From NCBI GenBank assembly GCA_963817735.1, contig CAWFPP010000013.1:62001-126000 (forward strand): 64,000 nt of DNA. Reading direction: 5' to 3'. The notes beneath the pieces are model-generated. The model saw only the letters and a program-made list of their open reading frames with translations. It did not search any database and was not told where the DNA came from. Position 1 is the stretch's first letter. Each line of letters starts with the position of its first letter. The position numbers were made by a program, and so were the translations under genes. This DNA comes from Bog-473 sp963817735 (GTDB lineage: Bacteria > Actinomycetota > Acidimicrobiia > Acidimicrobiales > RAAP-2). Shown here piece by piece: positions 51,026 to 59,749 of this stretch.

Positions 51026-51700
51026 TCATGCGCCCAACACGGACAGCACGTCGTCGAGCGTCCCCACCATGCCGGTGTAGAAGGGGCCGAATTCGGCATA
51101 GAGGGCGGAGGCCTCGTCGAAGCGCATCTCGTAGACACAGTCCTTGAGGTCGTCGGGATGCACGCCGAACAAGGTCACTCCCCACTCGTAGTCGTCGAGC
51201 CCGGTCGAGCCGGTGATGACCTGGAGCACCCGGCCATGGAAGGTCCGCCCCAACTTGCCGTGACCCATCATCAGGTTCTTGCGGGACTCGAAGTCCAAGG
51301 CGTACCAGTTCTGCTGCTCGCCCCGGCGCTTGCTCATCGGGTAGAAGCAGAAGGCGTCCTTGCCTTCGGGCGGCAGCTGGGGGAAGAGCCGGGCTTGGCG
51401 CAGCTCCTCGGGGACCCCGGCGGCGTACTCGGAGACCTCGGTCAGCGACACGTACGACTCCGCCGCGACCAGGCCGGACGCCACAGCCTCGGTCTGCAGA
51501 CGGCGCAGGCGCCAGACGTCGGGACCGAGCGCCATCAACCCCAGGTCCGCCTTGTGGCCCAAAAGGGCCACGGGGACCACCTGGTAGCCGTCCGCCTCGG
51601 CGGCGCTCAGGGCCTTGCGCAGGGCCTGCGGGTCGAAATCGGGTGCCAGCCGGCAGAAGAGGTGGAGGACACCCCAGCCGGTCGTCGGGGTCAGAGGCAC
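51026..51700 (-). CDS. hemQ: Coproheme decarboxylase HemQ
   Basis: 224 residues, chlorite-dismutase fold. HemQ makes heme b from coproheme in the coproporphyrin-dependent pathway of Gram-positive bacteria. Typical stretches are FCFYPMSKRRGEQQNWYAL, the Tyr of which is the catalytic region, and MMGHGKLGRTFHGRV, which contains the proximal His. GTG at 51700: TACACT lies 6 nt upstream and no Shine-Dalgarno is seen, so the mRNA is probably leaderless. First gene of the hemQ-larE-NIL operon. Confidence 0.92.
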   Translation of the reverse strand: MPLTPTTGWGVLHLFCRLAPDFDPQALRKALSAAEADGYQVVPVALLGHKADLGLMALGPDVWRLRRLQTEAVASGLVAAESYVSLTEVSEYAAGVPEELRQARLFPQLPPEGKDAFCFYPMSKRRGEQQNWYALDFESRKNLMMGHGKLGRTFHGRVLQVITGSTGLDDYEWGVTLFGVHPDDLKDCVYEMRFDEASALYAEFGPFYTGMVGTLDDVLSVLGA

Positions 51701-52010
51701 GCCGTCAGTGTAGAGAAGGCGCTCCCGGCTACCGCACCGGCCGCCGCACCGCGCCCAAACCAAGCCCGAACCCGGCCCGGAAACGGCGACCCCTTGTCAG
51801 GACCCCTCGCGACGAGCCCACAAGAGACTCGTGACGAGCCGACAAGAACAGTGCGCCCGGCCTTGCGGCCGGGCGCACCGTTTCAGCCTCGGTTGGGGGT
51901 GAGGCAGCCCCAGTGTCACCCCGGGCTGTTGCAGCGCCGTGGCAACGGTGTGACAGCCCCTTCCCAGGTCAGGCCAGGCCGGCTGACGCCGGCCATGCGG
52001 CCCAGCCGGT
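51701..52010. other. Gene-free stretch between hemQ and groEL
   Basis: 310 bp without a supported gene. It holds the hemQ -10 element at its left edge (TACACT on the minus strand, 51712-51707) and a strong hairpin at 51851-51878, probably the groEL terminator. I see nothing else. Confidence 0.8.
51851..51878 (-). terminator. groEL: Strong hairpin terminator downstream of groEL
   Basis: GTGCGCCCGGCC (51851-51862) pairs perfectly with GGCCGGGCGCAC (51867-51878) around a 4-base loop. Read on the minus strand, the direction of groEL, it is followed by TGTTCTTGT, a moderately T-rich run. It lies 133 bp after the groEL stop. Confidence 0.75.
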
Positions 52011-53627
52011 CTAGTAGTCGTCCATCCCGCCGGGCATGGCGGGCGCCTCCTCCTCGGGCTTGTCCACAATGACGGCCTCGGTCGTCAGGAACAGTGCCGC
52101 GATGGACGCCGCGTTCTGCAGCGCCGAGCGGGTCACCTTGGCGGCGTCGATGACACCGGTCTTGAAGAGGTCCTCGTACTCGCCGGTGGCGGCGTTGAGG
52201 CCGTTGGCACCCTTCAAGCCGCGCACCTTCTCCACGATGACCCCACCCTCGAGGCCGGCGTTGACCGCAATCTGCTTCAGCGGCTCCTCCACGGCCTTGC
52301 CCACGATGCGGGCCCCCGTGGCCTCGTCGCCCTCGAGCTTCTCGGCACCCTCGTAGATGGCGGTCTGGGCCCGCAGCAGGGCGACGCCGCCGCCGGGGAC
52401 CACGCCCTCCTCGATGGCGGCCTTGGTCGTGGACACTGCGTCCTCGATGCGGTGCTTCTTCTCCTTGAGCTCGACCTCGGTGGCTGCACCGACCTTGATC
52501 ACGGCCACGCCGCCCGACAGCTTGGCCAGACGCTCCTGGAGCTTCTCGCGGTCGTAGTCGGAGTCCGTGTTGTCGATCTCGGTCTTGATCTGGTTGATGC
52601 GGCCCTTGATGTCGTTCTCGGACCCGCCGCCCTCGACGATCGTCGTCTCGTCCTTGGTGATGACGACCTTGCGGGCGGTGCCGAGCAGGTCGAGCGTCAC
52701 GTTCTCGAGCTTGAGGCCGACCTCCTCGGTGACGACCTGGCCGCCGGTGAGGATGGCGATGTCCTGCAGCATGGCCTTGCGGCGCTCGCCGAAGCCGGGC
52801 GCCTTGACGGCGACCGAGCGGAAGGTGCCGCGGATCTTGTTCACCACCAGGGTGGCCAGGGCCTCGCCCTCGACGTCCTCGGCCACGATCAGCAGCGGCT
52901 TGCCGCTCTGCATGACCTTCTCGAGCACGGGGAGCAGGTCGCGTACCGCCGTGATCTTCGAGCCCACCAGCAGCACGTAGGCGTCCTCGAGGGAGGCCTC
53001 CATGCGCTCGGGGTCGGTCACGAAGTACGGGGCGATGTAGCCCTTGTCGAAGCGCATGCCCTCGACGAGATCCATGTCCATGCCGAAGGTCTGCGACTCC
53101 TCGACGGTGATGACGCCGTCGCGGCCGACCTTGTCGATGGCCTCGGAGATCATTTCGCCGATCTCGGTGTCGGCGGCCGAGATAGAAGCCACCTGGGCGA
53201 TCTGCGCCTTGGACTCGGTCTCCTTGGCGATGCCGCGGATGGAGCCGACGGCCGTCTCGACGGCGGACTCGATCCCCCGCTTGAGCGCCATCGGGTTGGC
53301 CCCAGCAGCGACGTTGCGTAGACCCTCGCGCACCATGGCCCAGGCCAGGACGGTCGCCGTCGTGGTGCCGTCACCGGCGACGTCGTCGGTCTTCTTGGCG
53401 ACTTCCTTGACCAGCTCGGCGCCGATCCTCTCGAACGGGTCCTCGAGGTCGATCTCCTTGGCGATGGACACGCCGTCGTTGGTGATCGTCGGGGCGCCCC
53501 ACTTCTTGTCGAGCACGACGTTGCGGCCCTTCGGGCCGAGGGTCACGCGGACGGCGTCCGCCAGCTTGTTCATGCCGGTCTCGAGGCCGCGGCGGGCCTC
53601 GGAATCGAAGGCGATGATCTTGGCCAT
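52011..53627 (-). CDS. groEL: 60-kDa chaperonin GroEL
   Basis: 538 residues. DGTTTATVLAWAMV, VGSKITAVRDLLPVLE and AATGEYEDLFKTGVIDAAKV are standard GroEL stretches. The C-terminal tail is MPGGMDDY, with a short GGM segment, not the His-rich tail of actinobacterial GroEL1. No groES is adjacent: upstream is the moaD-like and thrC pair. ATG at 53627, controlled by a perfect CIRCE operator 17 bp upstream, so heat-shock regulation by HrcA is expected. Confidence 0.98.
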   Translation of the reverse strand: MAKIIAFDSEARRGLETGMNKLADAVRVTLGPKGRNVVLDKKWGAPTITNDGVSIAKEIDLEDPFERIGAELVKEVAKKTDDVAGDGTTTATVLAWAMVREGLRNVAAGANPMALKRGIESAVETAVGSIRGIAKETESKAQIAQVASISAADTEIGEMISEAIDKVGRDGVITVEESQTFGMDMDLVEGMRFDKGYIAPYFVTDPERMEASLEDAYVLLVGSKITAVRDLLPVLEKVMQSGKPLLIVAEDVEGEALATLVVNKIRGTFRSVAVKAPGFGERRKAMLQDIAILTGGQVVTEEVGLKLENVTLDLLGTARKVVITKDETTIVEGGGSENDIKGRINQIKTEIDNTDSDYDREKLQERLAKLSGGVAVIKVGAATEVELKEKKHRIEDAVSTTKAAIEEGVVPGGGVALLRAQTAIYEGAEKLEGDEATGARIVGKAVEEPLKQIAVNAGLEGGVIVEKVRGLKGANGLNAATGEYEDLFKTGVIDAAKVTRSALQNAASIAALFLTTEAVIVDKPEEEAPAMPGGMDDY

Positions 53628-53643
53628 CAGGTCTCTTCCTCCA

Positions 53644-53670
53644 TTAGCACTCTCGTCTTGTGAGTGCTAA
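53644..53670. promoter_or_regulatory. CIRCE operator (HrcA binding site)
   Basis: Perfect inverted repeat TTAGCACTC (53644-53652), 9-bp spacer, GAGTGCTAA (53662-53670), exactly the CIRCE consensus. It overlaps the likely -10 and transcript start of groEL. Confidence 0.97.
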
Positions 53671-53698
53671 TACAACCACCTTAGGCGGACCGGCGCAA
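53670..53698 (-). promoter_or_regulatory. Predicted groEL promoter
   Basis: On the minus strand TTGCGC (53698-53693) and TTGTAT (53675-53670) are separated by 17 bp, a good sigma-A-type spacing. The -10 touches the first base of the CIRCE element, the usual arrangement for HrcA repression. Confidence 0.6.
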
Positions 53699-53721
53699 GG
53701 GCAGCGCGCCCGGCTGGGGGA

Positions 53722-53997
53722 TCAGCCTCCGGCGACGGCGGGGACGATGGAGAGCGTCTGGCCGGGTGTGACCGGAGTGGCCAGGCCGTCGAGGAAGCGC
53801 ACGTCCTCGTCGGCCAGGAACACGTTGACGAAGCGGCGCAGGTTGCCCGCCTCGTCGAAGAGGCGTTCGGCGAGCCCGGGATGGGCGGCGTCGGCAGCCT
53901 TGAGCACATCACCGACCGACGAGCCTTCCGCCTCGACCTCGCCCGCACCCCCGGTCAGGGTGCGGAGCTGGGTGGGAATGCGGACAGTGACGCTCAT
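53722..53997 (-). CDS. MoaD/ThiS-type sulfur carrier (CysO-like)
   Basis: 91-residue ubiquitin-fold protein ending in Ala-Gly-Gly, the Gly-Gly tail that is activated as a thiocarboxylate. Starts VTVRIPTQLRTLTGG. In mycobacteria the close relative CysO carries sulfur for cysteine synthesis. The ATG at 53997 overlaps the thrC stop (ATGA), with AAGGAG upstream inside thrC. Pairing with thrC is conserved in some actinobacteria and has led to such genes being annotated as molybdopterin MoaD; no molybdopterin genes are present here. Confidence 0.85.
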   Translation of the reverse strand: MSVTVRIPTQLRTLTGGAGEVEAEGSSVGDVLKAADAAHPGLAERLFDEAGNLRRFVNVFLADEDVRFLDGLATPVTPGQTLSIVPAVAGG

Positions 53998-55256
53998 CGG
54001 GGGGTCTCCTTGGTCTCGTGGTCCTCCAGCGCGGCGTCGAAGGCATCCAGGGTGGGGGCAATCGTCGCCGTGGGGGTGCTGCCCGGCGCGCCGGCCAGGG
54101 CTTCGACCGTCTTGAGGCCGTGGCCAGTGACCAGGGCGACCACGCGTTCGTCGGGGCGGATGGCCCCGGACGCGGCCAGCTTGCACAGCGTGGCGATGGT
54201 CACCCCGCCGGCGGTCTCGGCAAAGATCCCCTCGGTGCGGGCCAGGAGCCCGATGGCGTCCACGATCTCGGCGTCGGTGACAGCGGCGCAGGAGCCCCCC
54301 GTGCGACGCATGACGTCGAGGGCGTACCAGCCGTCGGCCGGGTTGCCGATGGCCAGCGACTTGGCGATCGTCTTGGGTTTGACCGGCCGGATGGCGTCGC
54401 TGCCGTCGAGGAAGGCGGTGGCGACGGGCGAACACCCCTCGGCCTGGGCGCCCGACACCCGCACGGCGGGCTCTTCGGGCAGGAGGCCGACCTTGCCGAG
54501 CTCGGCGAAGCCCTTGGCCACCTTGGTCAGCTGGCTGCCCGAGCCGATGGGGACGACGACGTGGTCGGGGGCCTGCCAGCCCAGCTGCTCGGCGATCTCG
54601 AAGGCGAGCGTCTTGGAGCCCTCGGCGTAGTACGTGCGCACGTTGACGTTGACGAAGGCCCAGCTCGGGCGCTCGCTGGTCAGCTCGGCACAGAGGCGGT
54701 TGACGTCGTCGTAGTTCCCTTCGACGGCGATCACCGTGCCCCCGTAGACCGCGGTCATGGTGACCTTGGCCGTCTCGAGGTCGTGCGGGATCAGGACGAC
54801 CGAGTCCATGCCGGCCCGGGCGGCGTGGGCCGCCACCGAGTTGGCCAGGTTGCCCGTCGAAGCGCAGGCGGCCACCTTGAAGCCGAGCTGGCGTGCCTTG
54901 GTGAGCGCCACCGAGACCACGCGGTCCTTGAAGGAACCGGTGGGATTGGCCGTGTCGTCCTTGATCCACACCTCGCCCAGCCCCAGCTCGGCGGCCAGGC
55001 GGTCGGCCCGGACCAGCGGGGTGAAGCCGGCGCCGAGATCCACCGGCGTGGCGTCGTCCACCGGGAGCAGGTCCCGGTAGCGCCAGATGGAGCGGGGGCC
55101 GGCCTCGATGCGCTCCCGGCTGACCGTGGCGGCGATCCGCTCGTAGTCGTAGGCGACCTCAAGAGGGCCGAAGCAGTAGTCGCAGACGTGCAGCGCTTCG
55201 GCGGGAAAGGCACGCTGGCACTCACGACAACGCAGCCCAGTCACAAAATCGACCAT
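53994..55256 (-). CDS. thrC: Threonine synthase
   Basis: 420 residues. It makes threonine from phosphohomoserine with PLP on Lys110 (PTGSFKDRVV). The N terminus carries a zinc ribbon, Cys10-x-x-Cys13 and Cys25-x-x-Cys28, seen in many bacterial threonine synthases. STGNLANSVAAHAARAG and the PLP-phosphate glycine loop PIGSGSQ follow. ATG at 55256. First gene of a two-gene unit with the sulfur carrier. Confidence 0.93.
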   Translation of the reverse strand: MVDFVTGLRCRECQRAFPAEALHVCDYCFGPLEVAYDYERIAATVSRERIEAGPRSIWRYRDLLPVDDATPVDLGAGFTPLVRADRLAAELGLGEVWIKDDTANPTGSFKDRVVSVALTKARQLGFKVAACASTGNLANSVAAHAARAGMDSVVLIPHDLETAKVTMTAVYGGTVIAVEGNYDDVNRLCAELTSERPSWAFVNVNVRTYYAEGSKTLAFEIAEQLGWQAPDHVVVPIGSGSQLTKVAKGFAELGKVGLLPEEPAVRVSGAQAEGCSPVATAFLDGSDAIRPVKPKTIAKSLAIGNPADGWYALDVMRRTGGSCAAVTDAEIVDAIGLLARTEGIFAETAGGVTIATLCKLAASGAIRPDERVVALVTGHGLKTVEALAGAPGSTPTATIAPTLDAFDAALEDHETKETPR

Positions 55257-55419
55257 CGGTCCTCCTCATCGATCGGGCATTGGCACCAGGTGCGCACGGT
55301 GTCCCGCAGTGCACTGGTTGCCGCGACGTCGACGGGCCCGTCCCTCAGTCGCTCTGGATGATTCTCCAATGGTAGCCCGCCGGGGACTGCCGCCTCAACG
55401 CGGTGCGGCTGCTTGAATC

Positions 55420-56208
55420 GTGGGCGTGGCGCACACCTCCCACCACGGCGATTTCCCCGCCGGCCTCGTGCTCGAGGCCAAGGGCCGGACGGGCCGGACG
55501 GTCTCGGTGTGCATCCCCGCCCGCGACGAGGGCTCGACGGTCGGCTCGGTGGTGCGGGCGGTCGTGCAGCCCTTCCTGGCCGGGCACGGCGGGAACGGCC
55601 TGGTCGACGAGGTCATCGTCCTCGACGACGGCTCGCTGGACGACACCGCCGAGCAGGCCCGCGACGCCGGCGCCATGGTGGTGGCCGGGCCCGGCGGAGC
55701 CGGAGGCAAGGGCCAGGCCATGGCGGCGGCGCTGGCCGCCTCCGCCGGCGACGTCGTCGCCTTCCTCGATGCCGACGTGGCCAACACCACCCCGGCCTTC
55801 GTGACCGGGCTGTTGGGGCCGCTGCTCACGACCGACGACATCGCCCTCGTCAAGGGCTTCTACACCCGGCCCCTGCACGGCGACCCCACCGGGGGCGGCC
55901 GGGTGACCGAGCTGGTGGCACGGCCCGTGCTCGAGCTCCTCTTCCCCGAGCTGTCCTGGGTGCGCCAACCCCTGGCCGGCGAGACGGCGGCGCACCGCTG
56001 GGTCTTCGAGAAGCTCGGCTTCGCCGGCGGCTACGGGGTCGAGCTCGGCCTGCTCATCGACGTGGCGCAGCAACTCGGCGCGGACCGCCTGGCCCAGGTG
56101 GACCTGGGCGAGCGCATCCACCGCAACCGGCCGCTGCACGAGCTGCGCCCCCAGGCGGTCGACGTGCTGCGGGCGGCCCTCGAGCGCGTCCCGCGGACAG
56201 CACCGTGA
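55420..56208 (+). CDS. gpgS: Glucosyl-3-phosphoglycerate synthase
   Basis: 262-residue GT-A glycosyltransferase that joins glucose from UDP-glucose to 3-phosphoglycerate, the first step toward glucosylglycerate and, in mycobacteria, methylglucose lipopolysaccharides. VSVCIPARDEGSTVG, VIVLDDGSLDDTA, FLDADVANT (metal site), VKGFYTRPL and GGYGVELGLLIDV are GpgS motifs. Start GTG 55420; TTGAAT (55413-55418) would place a leaderless start at the GTG at 55426. The stop overlaps the GT20 gene (GTGA). Confidence 0.88.
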   Translation: MGVAHTSHHGDFPAGLVLEAKGRTGRTVSVCIPARDEGSTVGSVVRAVVQPFLAGHGGNGLVDEVIVLDDGSLDDTAEQARDAGAMVVAGPGGAGGKGQAMAAALAASAGDVVAFLDADVANTTPAFVTGLLGPLLTTDDIALVKGFYTRPLHGDPTGGGRVTELVARPVLELLFPELSWVRQPLAGETAAHRWVFEKLGFAGGYGVELGLLIDVAQQLGADRLAQVDLGERIHRNRPLHELRPQAVDVLRAALERVPRTAP

Positions 56209-57586
56209 GCGGTACCGTCGTCGTCTCCAACCGCGGGCCCCTGACGTTCCGGGCCCAAGAGGATGGCGCGCTCGGTGGCGGTGCCGGCCGGCGGGGGGCT
56301 GGCCTCGTCCCTGCACCGGATTCTGGCGGGGAGCGGCACGACGTGGGCCTCGGTGACGATGGGGGCGGCGGACCGCGAGGCGGTCGCCCAAGGCCTCATG
56401 CGCGAGGACGGGCTCGACCTGCTGCCCGTCGTCATCGACGACGAGACCTACCGGCAGGCCTACGACGTGGTGGCCAACACAACTCTCTGGTACTGCCACC
56501 ACCATCTCTTCGACCTGCCGCACCGGCCCCGCTTCGACCGCCACTGGCGGGTGGCCTGGGAGGGCTACCGGGCCTACAACCACGCCATGGCCGACGTCAT
56601 CGTGGCTCGGGCCGGAGAGGGCGCCGCCGTCTACGTGCAGGACTACCACTTCTCGCTGCTCGGGCGGATGCTGGCCGCGGGCGCGCCCGGACCTGCGCAC
56701 GGTGCACTTCTTGCACACGCCCTTCGCCGCTCCCGACATGCTCGGCGTGCTGCCCGACACGGTGGTGGCCGAGCTGCTCGACGGCATGGCCGGCTACTCG
56801 GCCTGCGGCTTCCACTGCCACCAGTGGGAGGCCAGCTTCGCGGCCTGTTACGCCGCCGCCGGACGCCAGGCGCCCGCGACCTTCGTGGCACCGCTCGGCC
56901 CCGAACCCCGCGTGCTCGAAGAGGAGGCGGCGTCACCGCAGTGCGCCGAGGCGGCGACGGCCTTGCGGGCCGAGGCGGGCGGTCGCCGCATCATCGCCCG
57001 GGCGGATCGCATGGAGCCCTCGAAGAACATCGTGCGGGGGATGCTCGCCTTCGAGGAACTGCTGCACGCGTACCCCGAGTGGCGCGGCCGGGTGGTGCAC
57101 GTGGCGTTCGCCTATCCCAGCCGGCAGGGACTGGCCGAGTATCTCGCCTACGCGGCGGACGTCGAGCACACGGCGGCGCGCATCAACAATGCCCTCGGGT
57201 CCGACGGGTGGACGCCGATCCTGCTCTCGGTCGAGGACGACCGAGCCCGTTCCCTCGCCGCGCTGACCCTGTCGGATGTGCTGCTGGTCAATCCCGTGCG
57301 CGACGGCCTGAACCTTGTGGCCAAGGAGGGCCCGCTGCTCAACGCGTCCGACGGGGTCCTGGTGCTGTCGCGCCAGGCGGGGGCCTGGGAGGAGCTGGCA
57401 CTGGCCGGGGGCGGCGCGCTCGGCATCAACCCCTTCGACGTCGTCGGCACGGCCGACGCGCTGCACGACGCGCTCACCATGGAGGCGCCCGCACGCGCTG
57501 CACGTGCCGCTGCGTTGCGCGCCGCGGTGCGCGGGCGGACGGCGGCCGACTGGTGGGCCGACCAGCTGGCGGCCGCTCGGCGCTGA
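56205..57586 (+). pseudogene. GT20 trehalose-6-phosphate synthase-like, two frameshifts
   Basis: A retaining GT20 glycosyltransferase spread over three frames. Frame 1 starts at the GTG at 56205 (VVVSNRGPLTFRAQEDG). Near 56270 it must shift by one to give GGGLASSLHRILAG, continuing to YVQDYHFSLLGRMLA. Near 56690 it shifts again to LRTVHFLHTPFAAPDMLG and RADRMEPSKNIVRGML, ending at 57586. The total length, 1382 bp, is two more than a multiple of three, so two single-base insertions would explain it. Whether these are real mutations or sequencing errors cannot be told; the protein is otherwise well conserved. Coupled to gpgS and facing an OtsB-like gene. Confidence 0.75.
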
Positions 57587-57606
57587 CTTGTCGGGGCGCG
57601 GGGCGA

Positions 57607-58443
57607 CTACGTCGAGGCGGGCGGGGCGCCGGCTGCCTCGGCCATGTCGTGTAGCAACGCCACCGCGCCGGCGGCCCCGGAAACCGTCAGATCCGCGGCG
57701 TCGGCCACGGCCGCCGGGCTCTCGGTGTCGACGGCGGCCACCCGCACCGCGGTGAACGGCGCGTCGGCGTGAGCGGCGTCTCGTAACGCGACCAGGGCGG
57801 CAAAGGCCGGGAGATCGCCGACGTCGTCGCCGAAGGCGGCGGCGGCCCGCAACGGCTCGGCCTGCGCCGCGTGCTCGGCCACGAGACCGCGGACCACCGT
57901 CCCCTTGTCCACGTCGAGCGGCGGGCGCAGCTCGCGCTCGTGCCGGCCCTGCACCACCGTGAGGCCGTGCGCCGCGCTCTGGCGCGCCGCGAAGCCCACC
58001 ACCCAGTCCTCGCGGTCGAGAGCGAGGCGGAAGTGCAGCGTCACCGTCAAACCCTTGGGCTCGACGTAGACACCCTCGGGCGCCGTGGCCCTCGCGTCGG
58101 CCACCACCTCGTCGATGACGGCGGCCCAGGTGTCGTGTGCCGGCCCCTGCAGGGCGCGCTCGAGGCCGTAGAGGCCGGCCAGCGTCAGACCGGGCGGCGT
58201 GCCCAGGACGTCGGCGAGGAACGCGGTGGGACGGCCCGAGATCACCGCCACGACCGCGAAGGTTGCGGCGAGGCCGGCCAACAGGGCCGGCGCGCCGGGG
58301 AGGGGGCGGGCCTCCCTCGGGTCCTTCACGATGCCCGCCAGTGTCCCGTCGAAGTCGAGGAAGAGCGCGCTCCGCGCCGGGTCGGCCGCCAACGGCCGCA
58401 GGAGCGCCGGCAGGCGTGCCGCGGCGTCGCCCTGTGCCGACAA
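57607..58443 (-). CDS. otsB: Trehalose-6-phosphate phosphatase-like HAD protein
   Basis: About 278 residues. HAD motif I is FLDFDGTLAGI (nucleophile Asp30), motif II VISGRP, motif III region VDKGTVV, motif IV FGDDVGDLPAF. The cap module matches OtsB. It likely dephosphorylates the product of the neighbouring GT20 enzyme to free trehalose. The start is uncertain: I use the TTG at 58443, overlapping nothing and 2 bp after the upstream stop. Confidence 0.82.
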   Translation of the reverse strand: MSAQGDAAARLPALLRPLAADPARSALFLDFDGTLAGIVKDPREARPLPGAPALLAGLAATFAVVAVISGRPTAFLADVLGTPPGLTLAGLYGLERALQGPAHDTWAAVIDEVVADARATAPEGVYVEPKGLTVTLHFRLALDREDWVVGFAARQSAAHGLTVVQGRHERELRPPLDVDKGTVVRGLVAEHAAQAEPLRAAAAFGDDVGDLPAFAALVALRDAAHADAPFTAVRVAAVDTESPAAVADAADLTVSGAAGAVALLHDMAEAAGAPPAST

Positions 58444-58445
58444 CG

Positions 58446-59058
58446 TCAGGTGGTCGTGGTCGTCGTCGAGGCCAGGTCCGCGCCGATGACCACCACGACG
58501 TCGACGCCCGACACGCCGCTGACCGGCGTCGCCGTGGTGAGCGGCAACACCGCGGCCGGCTTCACGCCGATGGAGGTGGCGATGGCCGCCGCCTGCTCCT
58601 GCTGGCCCGTCTCGTAGTAGACGGCCGACGTGGCCTCGGTGGTCGACGCGTCGATGGGGGTCTGCATCTTCCAGCCGCCGGCACCGATCAGCGCCGAGTA
58701 GTGGGCGGCCAGACCGTTCACGCTGGTGGCGTTGGCCACCACGACACTGGTCGCGCTCGGCGGCGCCGTCGTGGTCGTGGTCGTGGCCTTGGACCCCTTT
58801 GTGGCCGGCCTTGGTCGTCGTGGTGTGGGCCGCCGTCGTGGTCGTGGTGGCTCCGCCGCCGGCCGCTGCCGTCGTCGTCGTGGTGCCGGCCGCACCGCTC
58901 GCCGTCGTCGTCGTCGTGGCGGGCGTGCTGCTCACGCTGGGCCGGGTCCCGACCGACACGAGGATCACCACGGCCACGACGAAGAGGATGAGAACTGCCG
59001 CCGCCCGGACGATCGAAAGCGAGCCGGACGGAGGTGTCTTCGCCTGATCGTCGTCCAT
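58446..59058 (-). pseudogene. LytR_C domain membrane protein, one frameshift
   Basis: Reading from the ATG at 59058: a membrane segment (SIVRAAAVLILFVVAVVILV), then a Thr/Ala-rich linker. The frame fails at a GGGG run (plus 58794-58797); removing one base joins it to TTTTTTAPPSATSVVVANAT, then NGLAAHYSALIGAGGWKMQT, a LytR_C domain (as at the end of LytR-CpsA-Psr proteins), ending at 58446. The 613-bp span is one base over a multiple of three, consistent with a homopolymer insertion. Likely an envelope-associated protein if intact. Confidence 0.7.
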
Positions 59059-59153
59059 TGAGGGTCCAGCCTGCCCCGGCACCCCGCCTGAAGCAAGCCT
59101 TTCCGCTGGTCGGACGGGCGACGGGGCCGCGGGCCTGTAGCCTGGGCTGCAGC

Positions 59154-59191
59154 GCCCGAGTAGCTCAGTCGGTAGAGCACTTCACTTGTAA
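59154..59191 (+). pseudogene. 5' half of tRNA-Thr (anticodon TGT)
   Basis: GCCCGAG (acceptor), TA, a D arm with GCTC/GAGC, and the anticodon stem-loop CTTCA-CTTGTAA (anticodon 59187-59189) are normal for tRNA-Thr(UGU). The sequence then departs exactly after the loop: the next bases are CGCCC, not the TGAAG needed to close the stem, and no T arm or acceptor 3' strand follows. The gene is cut at the anticodon loop, a known integrase crossover position. Confidence 0.85.
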
Positions 59192-59496
59192 CGCCCTCGG
59201 CGGCTTGTCGCGCAAAACGGTGCGATCAGCACTTTTTGCATAGGCGCTGCTCAGTTGCGATGTTGCACATTGAGGACGGTGGCGGTTGGTTGCCGCTACA
59301 GGCCACCCGTTGCGTTGTGAGGTTGAATCTGGGTTGAATTGAAACGGGCATTTTGACACCTGACGTCATGGCGTCCCATGCCCCGCACCGCGTCGCCAAT
59401 TGAAGAGTCCGCAGATGAGACTTCGACGGACCTTCCTTCGTCCATCTTGCCGCTGCTCCGTGCTCTCGTTCTCAGGAGAAGCAGTAACCTTCAGTC
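59192..59496. other. Gene-free left edge of the putative element
   Basis: 305 bp with visibly lower GC than the preceding 59 kb and no supported gene. GGTTGAAT occurs twice 11 bp apart (59321 and 59332), the spacing of one helical turn, which could be recombinase arm sites. The short frames here are dubious. Confidence 0.5.
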
Positions 59497-59749
59497 ATGG
59501 CAATATCCACCGGGGATCTGCAGGCAGCAGCAGAGCGAGCGCGAGCTGCAGCGTCGGAGGCGGGCGAACTTCGGCCTGCCCGCATCGGCAAAGTGACCGA
59601 CCGACATCCCCGAGGCCATCCGAGCCGCCATCCGTGAAGACCTGGCCTCCGGCGCCTACCAGGAGGCCGCACAGGATGCCGTCGCAGGAGACCCCGACTC
59701 TGGCGCAGGGCTGAGCGCCCGGATTCTCTGGCGTGATCGTTGTCGATGA
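59497..59749 (+). pseudogene. Antitoxin-like small protein, frameshifted
   Basis: From the ATG at 59497 the frame reads MAISTGDLQAAAERARAAAS and on to GELRPARIGKVTD, stopping at 59637. In the next frame, with no start codon of its own, DIPEAIRAAIREDLASGAYQ follows and runs to a stop at 59747-59749, overlapping the downstream gene by 17 bp. Joining the frames near 59600 gives an ~83-residue acidic helical protein. The 253-bp span is one base over a multiple of three. Size, acidity and overlap with a PIN-like gene suggest an antitoxin, by inference. Confidence 0.45.

Noticed and set aside
59034..59243. Frame encoding ARVAQSVEHFTCN
   Set aside because: A well-known false protein produced by translating through a tRNA D arm; here it is the tRNA-Thr half.
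59192..59400. Group I intron in the tRNA-Thr anticodon loop
   Set aside because: No 3' exon, and I see no conserved intron core; an integration edge fits better.
59401..59440. TGAAGAG as the missing 3' half of tRNA-Thr
   Set aside because: Seven bases match the expected anticodon-stem side, but no T arm or CTCGGGC acceptor strand follows.
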